Source of the DNA: Lethocerus indicus | Lineage: Eukaryota > Arthropoda > Insecta > Hemiptera > Belostomatidae | NCBI GenBank assembly: GCA_019843655.1 | Contig: JACDQD010000001.1 | Location: forward strand, 47,736,443 to 47,800,442 | DNA: 64,000 nucleotides | Direction of reading: 5' to 3' | Shown here: positions 47,282 through 59,004 of the stretch, one piece after another | How the letters are laid out: the number at the start of each line of letters is the position of its first letter | Numbering within the stretch: the first letter of the stretch is position 1 | Made by a program: the position numbers and the translations under genes | The notes under the pieces: model-generated | Seen by the model: only the letters and a program-made list of their open reading frames with translations | What the model was told of the DNA's origin: nothing | Database searches by the model: none

Positions 47282-47643
47282 AACATTACTTATATAATAC
47301 AATTAGGCAAACATGGTCCATTATGCACTTTTGATTTGGCTGGTAGTAAACACTATCAGAGTGTCATGATGTAACTGCCTCACTTGTAAGAACTTATAAA
47401 ACAAATTTAAAATATACCACACACACAATATACATTTAATAAAAATACATATACAGTAATCATTTTTTCCTTCTTACTACTCTATAGTTGAAAAGTGCAA
47501 TGCATTACTTAGTGATGCATTATGCACTGCAAGAATTAAACTTATTGTTGTACATGTGAATAACAGTAACTTCACTTACAGTCTGTTAGACTTGAGATGC
47601 CAGCCAAAGTAGTGATCGGCACACTCGGTATTTCTCCGTTCAT
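22628..47643 (-). CDS. Nipped-B: Nipped-B / NIPBL cohesin loading factor (Scc2)
   Basis: Scc2 subunit that with MAU2 (Scc4) loads cohesin on chromatin. Exons 5' to 3': 47580-47643, 46377-46545, 42893-43008, 36913-37269, 36469-36590, 35983-36267, 33999-34179, 33461-33628, 33078-33265, 32737-32968, 32197-32432, 31812-32021, 31521-31736, 31257-31442, 30923-31142, 30532-30806, 30236-30352, 29989-30117, 29495-29621, 29200-29369, 28583-28834, 27663-27897, 27327-27484, 27052-27246, 26647-26713, 26015-26205, 25815-25928, 25451-25645, 25065-25211, 24511-24698, 23507-23681, 23236-23391, 22628-22825. The sum is 6039 nt, giving 2012 aa and a TAA stop; all 32 junctions keep phase. The start MNGEIPSVPITTLAG matches NIPBL. 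Residues 1-116 bind MAU2 in the family, 117-430 are low-complexity, and about 490-1850 are HEAT repeats. Human NIPBL is about 2800 aa; fly Nipped-B is close to this length. Confidence 0.96.
25326..25369. repeat. (TA)n microsatellite in Nipped-B intron
   Basis: About 22 TA units between exons 25065-25211 and 25451-25645. Confidence 0.95.
34180..35982 (-). other. Nipped-B intron 6
   Basis: 1.8-kb AT-rich intron. The only feature is a C9 run joined to CA units near 35370; I see nothing else. Confidence 0.75.
35983..37269 (-). other. Nipped-B exons 4-6: low-complexity linker
   Basis: Exons 36913-37269, 36469-36590 and 35983-36267 encode about 255 residues rich in Ser, Thr, Asn and Pro, with little recognisable homology. 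Phase continuity into conserved exons on both sides supports them. The vertebrate counterpart is several times longer. Confidence 0.8.
41098..41136. repeat. Perfect 12-bp inverted repeat, 15-nt loop
   Basis: CAATTTGACATG at 41098-41109 and CATGTCAAATTG at 41125-41136 are exact reverse complements separated by 15 nt. Function unknown; the stem is too short for an animal microRNA precursor. Confidence 0.8.
41574..42751 (+). mobile_element. Degenerate near-full-length mariner
   Basis: The ends are inverted repeats sharing GGCCAAAAAGTAAT: left from 41574 (TGGGTTGGCCAAAAAG), right ending at 42751 (CTTTTTGGCCAGCCA). TA lies at 41572-41573 and 42752-42753. The length of 1.18 kb fits an old mariner. 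It lies in Nipped-B intron 3, opposite to that gene. The ends and the transposase remnants differ from those of the fold-back element at 5549, so the two belong to different mariner lineages. Confidence 0.88.
41790..42710 (+). pseudogene. Mariner transposase pseudogene
   Basis: Plus-strand remnants in several frames, broken by stops and shifts: YAKFQYGDFYIKDAPHS (compare the usual FAKFRSGDFDVKDAPRSG-type helix-turn-helix region), IHLTKWIGICDSPLK, DPFLKHMITGND (first catalytic Asp region), and HPLYSSNPST, the place of the last DDE/D motif. The order of motifs is that of a mariner transposase. It is inactive. Confidence 0.8.
43009..46376 (-). other. Nipped-B intron 2
   Basis: 3.4-kb intron. 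It contains a tRNA-like fragment (44744-44792) and a less AT-rich patch at about 45170-45340 that I could not identify. Confidence 0.75.
44744..44792 (-). pseudogene. tRNA-like fragment (5' half only)
   Basis: On the minus strand the sequence reads ACAGCTCAGATGGTAATAGC (an A-box and D-arm) followed by GCCCTGGGT and ACCCCCAGC, resembling a D-arm joined to part of an anticodon arm. There is no T-arm or B-box after it and no acceptor stem pairs. It is a fossil tRNA or the head of a SINE, not a working tRNA. Confidence 0.5.
47258..47281. repeat. (TA)n microsatellite
   Basis: About 12 TA units preceded by a short CA run, in Nipped-B intron 1. Confidence 0.9.
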
Positions 47644-47693
47644 TATTAAGTAACAGATACCATCGTCACTACAGTTTTTCTATCCCATATTAT

Positions 47694-50600
47694 CTACAAT
47701 TAAAAAGGATTTGATTGAAAGCAACATAACATGCACAATACTGAACAATGGTATTACTATTTTCACACAGTTAATATAGCGTAACCACCATCCTATATTA
47801 TTTTGTAAGTACCTCATATCATAATCAAAAACGGTCTTTGATTCTTTATAATAGCCTTTTATGAACAGTTTGCAAATATATTTTTTAGTAACACTTCTAG
47901 CATAATGAAAACTGCCAAATATCCGTTAAATAGATGCAACTAATAACATCAAGGGGTTAAATAAAATGCAAAAAGGAAGTATGTTCAATTATATTAACTG
48001 TCCTCCACAAGCCTCTATAATAAAAATTAAAGGAAACAAGGTAATTCTAATGCTAAAATGTTACTTACTATTGATTATATTTATTAAATGTCATTTTTAG
48101 GCAGTTGAGATAAGTTATAACAACTAAAGTAGTCTGGGAAAACAGTGGCGTTTTGTGTTCAAGCACCATTTTACTAGAAAAGATGGAACATACATAAGAA
48201 ACATGAAACATTCAAACATAAATAGCAAAAACTGATACCGATTTAACTTTAAGAACTATTTCCAAATTAGAAAGAATTAGGTATAAATGTCAATACAAGT
48301 AATGAAACTATTCTACATTTTTGAATACTTTACTTATAAGACAATACCTGTGAATAGAAGGATCATTATTTTTTTTAATAAATTGATCAGTTTTTGCTGT
48401 CTCTCCATTGGACACTTCCAAAGTACATTTTTCTCTGTGGTACATTACTTTGTTCAATATTCCAATTCATTGCACAATATGTTAATATATTTTATATTAT
48501 ATGTAATCATATATAAATAGGATGAATATATCGTTAAATATAGGGTGTACATTGACGAATTACAATACCGCTTGCTGAAAATTAAGAAAAATACGAATGA
48601 AAAATATCTTTTATCTGAACTAGAAACAAAAATACAAACTGAAACATTATGGGTTACTGAACATTTTTATATTAGTTTATCACAGGACACTTTTTGGCGG
48701 ACATCAACAGAAATTTAACAAACTATAAAGTCAATGGACAATGACAGTTATCCATTACAGTTATCTATATTTGTTGACAGTTATGGACAATAAAACATAA
48801 TGTGAATATTTAATTTAATTATTGTACTTACCAATATTTCAGTATTCCAATATTAGGCAAAAACACTTTTAAATAATGTATAACATAATTTGTATTGTGT
48901 TAATTTACTGATAATGTATTCAGAATTGTAAATATATAAGGCTCCTCATTCAAAAGAATTCTTTTAAACTGTTCTTCTTATATCCTCAACACTAAAACTG
49001 CAAAGAGGTATCTGTAATAAAAATATTAACAATTAATATTTCAATATTAACAATACTAACTTTTTATTAAAAACAAAGCAAACAATTTTGGAGAAAGCAC
49101 TGCACTGAAATTTCTCAAAATGGTGTCCAGGTTTACAAATATATAAACAGCTTCTAGCTCTTACTTATAACCAATGAAATAAATGATTCATAACACTAGA
49201 GTAGAAATATTTCGTGCACCAATTATTATTAAGACATTGAAGAAAAAGTCAATAAATCTGACAACTTGTACAAAATGTATAACCCGCAAGCGAACCCAAA
49301 CAGCACAGAATACTGAAACAAACGTGATTCATATATATATATACACTAAATATAGGACCTGACTATATGCATCTACAACCTGACACACCCTGATACCCTT
49401 TGCGGTCTATGTTGAGTGCAACAACTTGTTTAACAATTTCATTTTAATAGCTTCAATTTCCAGTCTACTCGGACAATTATAATTATGGACTGCAAAGGGT
49501 TAATAATAAATCTGGTCTAATTCCCAACAACAAAAATGTAAATGATACTTAATTGTCTATGAAGATATATGAATATCAAAAAAGTTTGATTATATAAACT
49601 GGTTATAATGAGCAGTATTTATATCTCAATAATATACATATACGTTCATGTATATGGAATTGTCTTTGATCTAACGGGCAATAATTTGAAGAACTGTACG
49701 GATAGCTATAATATTATAATTTGGGTCATCTTTCTGTTTATACATCAAAATAAACATAAAAACAAACACAAAAGAATTAAGTTGTCAAATATAACTAGTT
49801 TTTAATGTTTTCAGTAAAAGGGATTTCCTAATATTATTACACTTTATTTGAACTTATTATAACATGGTCGCACTGCACTCAATTATTACTGTTTATGTTC
49901 AGCAGTTTTATGATACACTGATAACCAACATAACTTTTATTACAATAAAATGTATTATAAAAGTATAAAAATGACCCTGGAAAATAATATCATATTAATC
50001 CAGGTACAAAGTTATTACTACAATTGCTATTAATTTGAACTATAACTTTCAAAGTTATCTTATAGTTAAAAAAGAAAATTTTAAATTGGGGTCACTAAAG
50101 GTAGCCCAATTATTTGTGTCAAGTTACACTATGGGGGAAAATTAAATGACACAATTCATGGTAATTATTTGATAGTTATATTAAAAAATATATTAGGCTA
50201 TATGTTGTTGCACCCTTAGTTTCCTGAAGTCTCATAACTACATAGTGACAAATCAGAATGCCTAAACGATAGCAGCAGTTTGATTTAACTCAATTCCAAA
50301 CAATACATAATATACAAATGATAAAAAATTCAGTTATCACCAATATTATACTTCATTAGGAATTATGGAAATATAAATAAAAGATAACCCCAATTTAATC
50401 TATTGGTAGTATTGTATATCACTGATCCCACTGACAACATATTATTTTATCCAAATGAATTATTAATTTTATTAGACATTCAGAAATGATTATGTTTGAC
50501 ATTTATTGACATTTTAAATATTATTCAGTTCTGAAATAATTCCTGAAGGGCTTTTACTTGCTCTGTAACACAAACCTTCTTACAGTTTAAGCAATTTTTT

Positions 50601-52253
50601 GCTAATTAAGTACTCTATTTTATGAGTTAATTAATAATCACATTTTTAAATGTTGACAAAATAATCAGATTGTTATTTTAATAAATAGATGGCAACATAA
50701 TAACATTATAAAATTTAAAAGTTTAGTTTGTGTTTTCATGTAAAATATTCAGCAAATTATACAGTAATTCATATTCTATGTTAATTCGTTCATTTCTTTT
50801 AGATCTGATGTCACAGAATATGTATTTTAGGTGGAATAATCAAACAACTGATTAAAATATTTTGGAAGATGCTTGTGCATCAATAAATATGTGATATTTA
50901 ACAATAGAAAATTTAATTTATTCTATACCTATAACCTTTAATTCAAAGAATGAGTTCAGGCAATGCACTTTTAAACACAATAATCAAGCCTAAATTCATA
51001 AAATGATGATCTACAAACCAAGTATATGATGAACTTCAAAAAATGAAACTTCAAGGGAACATATCATCTGATTAAAACAGAATAAAGATATTATTATGAC
51101 CATTCATACAAACTAAAAAAAAAGTGAAAGATGAGGAGGAGAGAACAGAGTAGTATCACTAGAAACCTAAGCAATAACAAAAAAAGGTTAAAAACTTATC
51201 AATCCAAATTGGTCTGGAATCATTAATTTTTGTTAAAGTTAGATAATCACCACCAATCAATTATAAAAATTTGGCTTTATTAGAGATATATTTCAACATT
51301 AGTATAAAACATTAATTTTGTTAGTTACAACTTTTACGAAACAATAATGCTTAATAAATGTTAAAGCACAATAAATAAATATGGGGACATTAGTGACAAC
51401 TTGGTTAAAACAAAAAAATGTTTTTTAACATCAGATACTACATGAATGTTCACTGAAAAAGGCAAAGAATGCCCTTTTAATTGACCAATATATCAGACTA
51501 TGGAGTTATAGGTCAGCTGAACTTAAAAACACTAAAATATCAGCTGACATGTAAAACAACATAAACAAAAACACTATTGTTTATTAATATTACCTTCAAT
51601 AAAATGAGAAGATGAATACTATTTTTAAAGTGTTAATAAAATGGTTCAAATACTGCAAGTAATTTCAACACCATAAAGCTTATTTATTGCAGCCTGTGTT
51701 AATAAACTGATTGTTCACCCAACAATGTTCACTCTGTATTACAACAAATTATTATCTGAAAGAGCACTTCCTATTTATTAAGGAACTCTTATTATTAAAA
51801 ATAAACTATATTTTATTGTTTACTTCCGAATATTTTATAAACCTCCTAGTTATATGGGAAAGTAGTGTTCAACAATACCATACACTTTACAGGTAAATTG
51901 TACAGCAAGTATGTAATTTAATCAAACTAATATAATGTGATTAAACATTTAATATATCATTCCCAATAAAGATAATCTGTCCTACACCTAAAATTCCAAA
52001 GGAAAACTGGATAGAAACATTACAATAAAATAATGACAAGCTCATACCTTATTTTGTATTCACATATAAATTACAGGCCAAAATGAAAAACAATGTTCGA
52101 AACAACTTAGGGTCATCAAGAAACAACAAATTTAATTCATAGTTATTGGAAGGAAAACAAAGTGACAAAAACTAACCTACAAATTATATAACGCGATTCT
52201 ATCTTATGTAAAACAAAAACCTACCGCAAAACGTATTATTATATATGGTTTAC
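47694..52253 (-). other. Probable 5' UTR intron(s) of Nipped-B
   Basis: An acceptor (TTTTTAATTGTAG) just upstream of the start codon ends at 47694, so the first coding exon probably begins at 47693 with about 50 nt of leader. A good donor for an upstream leader exon (GTAAAC) lies at 52253. Another donor, GTAAGT at about 48831, could mark an optional leader exon. The interval is AT-rich with one small piggyBac-like element (49396-49499) and no other gene seen. Confidence 0.5.
49396..49499. mobile_element. piggyBac-like MITE (104 bp)
   Basis: It starts CCCTTTGCGGTCTATG and ends ATGGACTGCAAAGGG; the ends pair at about 13 of 16 positions. TTAA, the piggyBac target site, directly follows the right end (49500-49503). 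The left flank lacks an intact TTAA. The interior is non-coding. Confidence 0.6.
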
Positions 52254-52900
52254 CTCTTTTGCACTTCCAAGAGATGAATCGGCTACAAAACGATGTTAAG
52301 TTAGAAGGTATACAGAGTACCCGCTATACTGTAACTGGATTGACACTCGAGTAACACTGCGACGAGCGCAGGCCGGACTAGAGGAAAACATGGATCCGTT
52401 TATCCAACTATAAAAGACAGCGAACTAAGAAACTGTCGAAACATATCGGCCGCGCACTCAGAGCACAGAACGGGCGACAATAAATAACTTGAAATAGGAG
52501 ATCACTGTCATGGCAGACTCGAAAACCTCGTCTCGGTTAATTGAAAATCGGTTGGACGCGTTAAATCGCCAATCAATCGAATCGGGCACCCCCCCCCAAC
52601 AACTGGAGATTTGTTTCCGCCGTTGGACACCACCTCGAGGCGGCTGGAAACAAATTGGAACGGCCGAAAAAGAAACGTTTCAGCGGCGATGCATAAGTAA
52701 AAATTTTCACTACACCCGCCACAATGGTCGGAGAAATTCGCTTGAAGAAAATAGTTCGAAATCATTTTCGTTTAAATGGCATACTCACGATTTACAGCCG
52801 ATCGGGTACCTAAAACGTGATTTTTATACTTCCGAAAGGCCAATAGACATTATTTCGCGGCGCTATTAACGACGGAGTATTAAAATAAATCAAATGGACG
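52254..52900. promoter_or_regulatory. CpG-rich candidate bidirectional promoter of Nipped-B and SCPx
   Basis: This stretch has dense CpG against an AT-rich, CpG-poor background and lies between two divergent genes. A minus-strand donor at 52253 suggests a Nipped-B leader exon starting in it. A 119-codon plus-strand frame (52510-52869) resembles no protein I know and is probably chance. Confidence 0.45.
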
Positions 52901-53425
52901 AGCAGTAATGAGCGGACTTATACTACAAATGTAGCCTCGTAGTTAGGGCTACCTTCTAGCCTCTTCGACCTTGAATCTATTCCTTCGAGTTTAATGCCCC
53001 ACTAATTAATAACCGCATTTGCCATAGAAATTTAAATTCCAAAATTAATTACATAGCCGATGTATATTCAACTTGTACGGATTTAATACGAAATAAAAAT
53101 TTTATACAAATTCCATTTTTTATTGAGAATCGGTAAAAAAATAGACTTCAGTCGAAACGGTCCGTTAATATTTTTATAACGATATTTAAAAATATAAATT
53201 TTATCAGTGACAGTATATCATCCTTCGAAGAAATGTTCCAAGCATTAGAAAACAGTGGATGAATCGACACATCGTTTGAACGATCGGCTGATATCGTTCT
53301 TGGTTCGTTCCATTGATAACGGGTGTAAAGGTTTCCAAGTGCCAAATCACTTTTATTATTAATCGTCTTTAACATTCCTGAAAAAATTCCAACTAGATTT
53401 TAATTTCAGTTTTTATTTTAATAAG

Positions 53426-56400
53426 ATGGTTTCCGGCATGAAGGTGTACGTGATTGGGGTCGGAATGACGAAGGTAATTTTACAATATCTCTTTATTTTT
53501 GGTCATATTATCAAAGATTTAGTCGTACAAATTATTATGTGATAGCTTTTATACATACTAAATTATATTGTTTATGTTTTTGGTTATACTTTCACAGATC
53601 TGTAAATATCGCTAACCTTGTTAAGTTATATTCTGTAACAATAATTGTTATCGCCTGCATGATTTTAATTTTTCAAGATGCTTCAAGAATTATAATTATC
53701 TGAACACATCAAAAGTGTCAAATTTAAACTTTTTGTATATTTTGTATGGCCCAAGTCGGCAAAAATTGTAAAACCCATATATTTACCAGCTTAATTATTT
53801 CACTTCTTCAAAAAGCAGTATAGTAACATAATATAGTTACCATGTATAGTTTTGTTGATATTAGTGGGATGTTGGCTTAATGTTATGCAACAACTTGATC
53901 TTTGCATTAGCTACTGTTTAAATCATCGAACAGTTCAGATCTTATATTTCCTCATCCTTAACTTAATTACTAATAAAACATCACATAGCATTGAAAGAAG
54001 GTTATCATGTTTTGCAAACAAAAAATCAGTGTCATGAATTGGATGGAGATAACACAATGAGTGCTGCTATTTTCAGATCATTATATTTTGTTTTCTATTT
54101 TTTTTCTTTTAATTTCCAGATTATTCAATTAATTGTAGACTACTGGAAAAAGTTTGCTTATTCCATTGATACAATTACAAAAATATTGATTTTAATACGA
54201 TCTTGTTTAAATTTCTTTTTTGTTTTAGTTTGAAAAACCAGGGAGAAAAGAGGATTTTGATTATCCTCAAATGGCTCAAGAGGCAGTCGCAAAAGCCATT
54301 CAAGATGCCAGAATTAATCTTTCAGATATAAAAAGTGGTTGTGTTGGCTATGTATATGGTATATCATTTATTGCTACATAGTGTTAGGACTTCAGTACTT
54401 ACATGGAATTAATCTTATTTTAATTATATCAAATAAAACTAAATTTTATAGATATATTGCAGATCTTGTTTGTTTTCCTTGTTCAGGCTTAAATATTTGA
54501 ATAGAAGATTTTATTATGTAATCATATTTATCGTGTATATTTAATTGACTCATTAGCCAGAAGAAGTAGTTTTACACTTGGCTTAAATTTTTTTTTTTTT
54601 GTTAAATTGGTCAGAAAGCTCTTACAAATATTTAATTTATAAGCTTCCTTTTTGCACCTGTAATATTTTAAACAATTTATTCAAAATATGAGGAATGAAA
54701 TCTAGACATTCAGCAGAATGTTGAAAACGGACAGTATTTGGAAGAAGTTAGTGTGGATATGTATTATCATGATAGAAGTGCATAGATGTGCAGATAAATA
54801 TAAATTTATGACATATACATTATCTAGGTAGAATAGTTCAATAGAGCTTGATTCGATCTTAGATCATAAACAATTTGGTAATAATTGAATATCAAAATTG
54901 AATAAATGATGTGCAGTATTTAATTTAAAATATGCAAATTTTTGTTATTCAAATTCCTAATTCTTATTGATAGGTAAATACATTTTTTCTTTTTTTTAAT
55001 TAGGTGATTCAACTAGTGGGCAAAGGGCTCTCTATGAATGTGGTATAATGGGTGTTCCCATTTACAATGTTAACAACAATTGCTCTACAGGATCAACAGC
55101 ACTTTTGATGGCAAAGCAAATAGTTGAAACTGGAAAAGCCGACTGTGTACTTGCGCTGGGTTTTGAAAAAATGGAAAGAGGTTCTTTGTCATCTAAGGTA
55201 TAATAAGGAAGGAGTCTGTGTTCAATAATTAAGTGGGGTTTTATGGTTTAACAATAGTTTTATGGTACTGAATTGATTAAAAAATGCAAGGAGGTTAAAA
55301 TGGGGAAAAAATAAGAAGAATGACTAGTCTTCAAATTTTTCAATTCAATGATAAAATAATAGTTACTTTGACTTGCAATTGTCAGATATTGTGCATTTGT
55401 TGGAACTTTTCCACCTGTGTTATTGACTTCTATATTTTTATGTACAAAAATAAAATAGCATTAGGTCTTAACTTATTTTAAATATTGTATATTGGAACAA
55501 TGACGTTCCCTGAGTATTGAACTTATGTTGGATCCATGCATGTAACTAGGTTAATTCATTTTAAATATATTTATTATTTCATAATTACTGATAGGGTAAG
55601 TTATTAATGTTGTCATTCAAATCATAGGGTTGCCATAAACATGTTAAATATTATAATGAGAATTATTCATTAGACATTGCTGTCTACAAAATTTTTGATT
55701 ATAAAAGAGTAAACAAATTCATAACTAACTTAATAGTTTACTATTTGTCTATTGAGGGGGCCAAATTTTTCTGTTTGGTGGGAGGGGGGTGGGTGGGTCT
55801 AACAACAGACTCAAATCAGTGAGTGCATACAGAAAATGCAAGAATGATAATAAAAAGTGAACATTTAACTGTTATTGTAATGTTATATTTTCCATTATAG
55901 TTTCATGATCGAACAAATCCAATGGATAAACATATAGAAGCAATGGCCGAGTTAGTGGAATTGGATGCAAGCCCTATTACAGCACAGTTGTTTGGCAATG
56001 CAGGCATAGAACATATGGAAAAATATGGCACTAAGCCTGAACATTTTGCCAAAATTGCCTATAAAAATCATAAACATTCCACCAACAATCCGTAAGTAAT
56101 ATTAATTATTTTTTATACAAAACTAATTTGAATTGTCTGAATTCGTTATGCTTAAAATAAGAATTTATGGGTGTGCATTGAAATCTTAATTATCTTTTGA
56201 TTCTTATTCGAACTAGAAGTATAACTACTAGAACTTCAACTAGAAGTATAAAAAATAAGATCAATACAATTCTGAATTTATAAAACGGAATTTTAACATT
56301 TGTGTTTGCTGGAACCTGCCCTATATTAAACAATTTATTTATTTTTAATTAACAGGTATTCTCAGTTTCAAGAAGAGTATCGTTTAGAAGATATATTGCA

Positions 56401-58748
56401 ATCTCCGAAAGTTTATGGCCCGTTGACAAAGTTGCAGTGTTGTCCCACTTCAGGTAAGTTAATAAATGATTTATGAATAAATTTTCTAGTGTCTTAATAT
56501 TGTTTTAATAGGGAATATTTTGTCATTTTTTATGTTCTACATTTGATGGCTACATACTTCTCTATTAAGGCCAAATCTCACCCAGGGAAGTATAATAGGG
56601 ATTGTGGCCTTTAACGTTTTCTTGTCAAACAATGCTTGTAAGTTACTGTGGAATAATATAAGTATCATTCAGTGTTTAGAAGCTTCATGAAGCTCATGGG
56701 GATAAATATTTTAGAATAGTCCTTTGAAAATCAAGCTTAACTCTAATATACTATACAATCTTACATTCTCAGGAACACAAAAACTCAAATTTTTACTTTG
56801 ATGCCTTGTTTATCATAAACAATTAGATTTTAAGAATGACACGCAACAATTTCAATTAGGTAATGAGGCAATAGGTAAAAGATCCCCACGAGAGGAAAGC
56901 TTACAGGGCTCCATACCTCTCAATACACATCAAATGCTGTTTTCATCTGTTAGTTATATCTAAATGGAGTTTATGGCAATTTTCAAAATTTCAGATGGAT
57001 CATCTGCTGCTATCCTTGCTAATGAAGAGTTTGTCATTAGAAATGCTCTTCAGGATAAAGCTGTTGAAATTGTAGCTATGGAAATGGTAACTGATCTTCG
57101 TTCCACATTTGAGGACAAAAGTTGCATGAAAATTGTGAGTTCATCTTTTCCAATGTTTATAAAGGGTTTTTATTTGATTAGATTTTTCTTGTTTGATTGG
57201 TATTATATTTTAAATTTATTTTTCAGCCTTAAATTGATAATTTATCTCATTATTTTTCTTTAAAAAATATTCTCCTTAAAGTGTTTAAATATTAATGACA
57301 TTCTTAATTTTAGGTTGGTTACGATATGACTAAAACAGCTGCTGAAAAAGTATTTCGTGACTCTGGTTTCAAACCTGAAGATGTGGATGTCATAGAATTG
57401 CACGATTGTTTCTCAGCAAATGAACTAATTACATATGAAGCATTGGGTCTGTGCCCACCTGGTAAAGCTGGAGAATTTATCGATTCCGGAAACAATACAT
57501 ATGGTGGTAAACATGTTGTTAACCCAAGTGGCGGACTCATTTCCAAAGGACATCCATTGGGAGCAACAGGTATCAAATATAAACATATAACTTCATCAGC
57601 TCTTTATCAAAATGAGTAGTAATACAGTGAAATAATTTCACCGTAATGTTTCCTTTCTTTATCACCTTTTTCCTCATTTATATAGTGCAATTAGTTATGT
57701 ACTAGAGGTTGTTGTGCACTTATGATTTAGATAATTATGGTTAATTATTGCTACCAGAACAATGCAATCCCTGATTTATAGTAACTTTTATTTGTAGATG
57801 TATATTTACCGAAATATGTATGGATGTATTGTAATACATACTACATTACAAAAAATGATCTTCATTATTGTAAAAAAGATTTTTTCGTATTAGTTTATTT
57901 ACTTTACGTTAATTATCTTTTGGAATAGGAATTGCTCAGTGTGCTGAACTGTGTTGGCAACTTAGGGGTGTATGTGGTGAAAGGCAAGTAAAAGGAGCTA
58001 AATTAGCTTTACAGCATAACATTGGATTAGGAGGGGCTGTGATTGTTGCCTTATATAGGCTTGGATTTCCGAACTTTCGCAGGTATGTTATCATTATAAT
58101 TGTTTCTTAATTTAACTATTCAACAGCCATTGAACAATGTTTTATGATTTTAAGAAACCTATGGAAATATATGAATGTATCTTTTGTGTGTTGGAAGTTA
58201 ATAGATGATCCTCCTTTATATAGATAATGATATAATTTTCTGTTCACAGAGGAATAATTGCATTGAATCCCGTTAATGCTGTTGATGACCCTTCCATATT
58301 CAGGGCTACTGCACTCTTTAACTTACTTGCATCAGCAATGGCTGATGATAAAGATAACTTGATTGAGAAGGTTAGAGGAATCTACTGCTTTAAGGTTAAG
58401 AATTCAAGTGGAAAAGAAGGCATGTGGATAATTGATGCGAAAACTGGTAAAGGAAGTGTAGAATATAATGGAAAAGGTATCTTCAGGAGACAAATTACCT
58501 TGAATTTAATGTTATATTTCTTTTATACCAATATTCACCGGCATGTTCATGTTTCAGCAAAACCAGATGTGACATTCATTATGAATGATGAAGATGTCAC
58601 CGATTTAATATCCGGTAAAATAAATCCTCAGAAAGCGTTTTTCCAAGGGAAAATAAAAATTCAAGGAAATATGGGGCTTGCTTTGAAATTAACTGAGCTT
58701 CAGAAGAGGGCCAGTTCCAAGATTGAACAGCTCCGGGCAAAGCTTTAA
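53426..58748 (+). CDS. SCP2: Sterol carrier protein X (3-ketoacyl-CoA thiolase/SCP2 fusion)
   Basis: Peroxisomal thiolase acting on branched-chain 3-oxoacyl-CoAs, fused to an SCP2 lipid-transfer domain. Ten exons: 53426-53473, 54229-54358, 55004-55197, 55901-56091, 56356-56453, 56995-57134, 57314-57569, 57929-58082, 58250-58476, 58558-58748; 1629 nt, 542 aa (human SCPx 547). Start [20 protein letters not shown]. The thiolase nucleophile is Cys86 in [20 protein letters not shown] (about 293-304) and [14 protein letters not shown] (340-353, His347) complete the active site. The SCP2 domain covers about 425-542, with [29 protein letters not shown] and MGLALKL. The last three residues AKL are a type 1 peroxisomal targeting signal. 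The last intron (58477-58557) has 81 nt and no in-frame stop. An acceptor at 53409 implies an upstream leader exon. Confidence 0.96.
55780..55797 (+). other. G-quadruplex-type G-run in SCPx intron 3
   Basis: Four runs of at least three G separated by single bases (GGGAGGGGGGTGGGTGGG), rare in this AT-rich window. It lies on the coding strand of an intron, so it would also be in the pre-mRNA. Confidence 0.7.
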
Positions 58749-58998
58749 ACTTATTTCATTCAATGAATACTACTTACTCTCTAAATTTCAGGTGTTGTTA
58801 CTTGATTTAATTTTGTTATAGTTGTTTGTTACTTCACACCAAGTGATGATTTCCTGTACGGTTGTTTGGGTAATATCTTCTTTACACAAATATTATGTAT
58901 AATATACCCACATAGTATGTATGTTAAATGTTATTTTTTTACTTTATAGAGTACTTCCATTGTGATGTATCTATAGACATTATTCCCAGATTTTATGA

Positions 58999-59004
58999 AA
59001 TAAA
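58999..59004 (+). terminator. Poly(A) signal of SCPx
   Basis: AATAAA about 250 nt after the SCPx stop codon, followed by a T-rich stretch, as expected for the cleavage region. Confidence 0.6.

Larger units (their letters stand above)
42893..47643 (-). other. Nipped-B exons 1-3: MAU2-binding N-terminus
   Basis: Three exons (47580-47643, 46377-46545, 42893-43008) encode the conserved amino end: MNGEIPSVPITTLAG, then LPEMPLPSPLPQ, NKSLLFHPRVAEEAN, and IELKDHF. In NIPBL this peptide threads through the MAU2 TPR superhelix. Its conservation predicts a normal Scc2-Scc4 complex. Introns of 1.0, 3.4 and 5.6 kb separate these exons from each other and from exon 4. Confidence 0.9.

Noticed and set aside
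52510..52869. 119-codon plus-strand frame in the CpG-rich region
   Set aside because: High GC makes long open frames likely; the minus strand is also open there and the protein shows no recognisable domain. Kept only as part of the promoter region.
58263..58748. Uninterrupted 161-codon frame as one SCP2 exon
   Set aside because: Residues encoded by 58477-58557 interrupt a conserved SCP2 strand and are flanked by good GT and AG signals, so an intron is the better reading.
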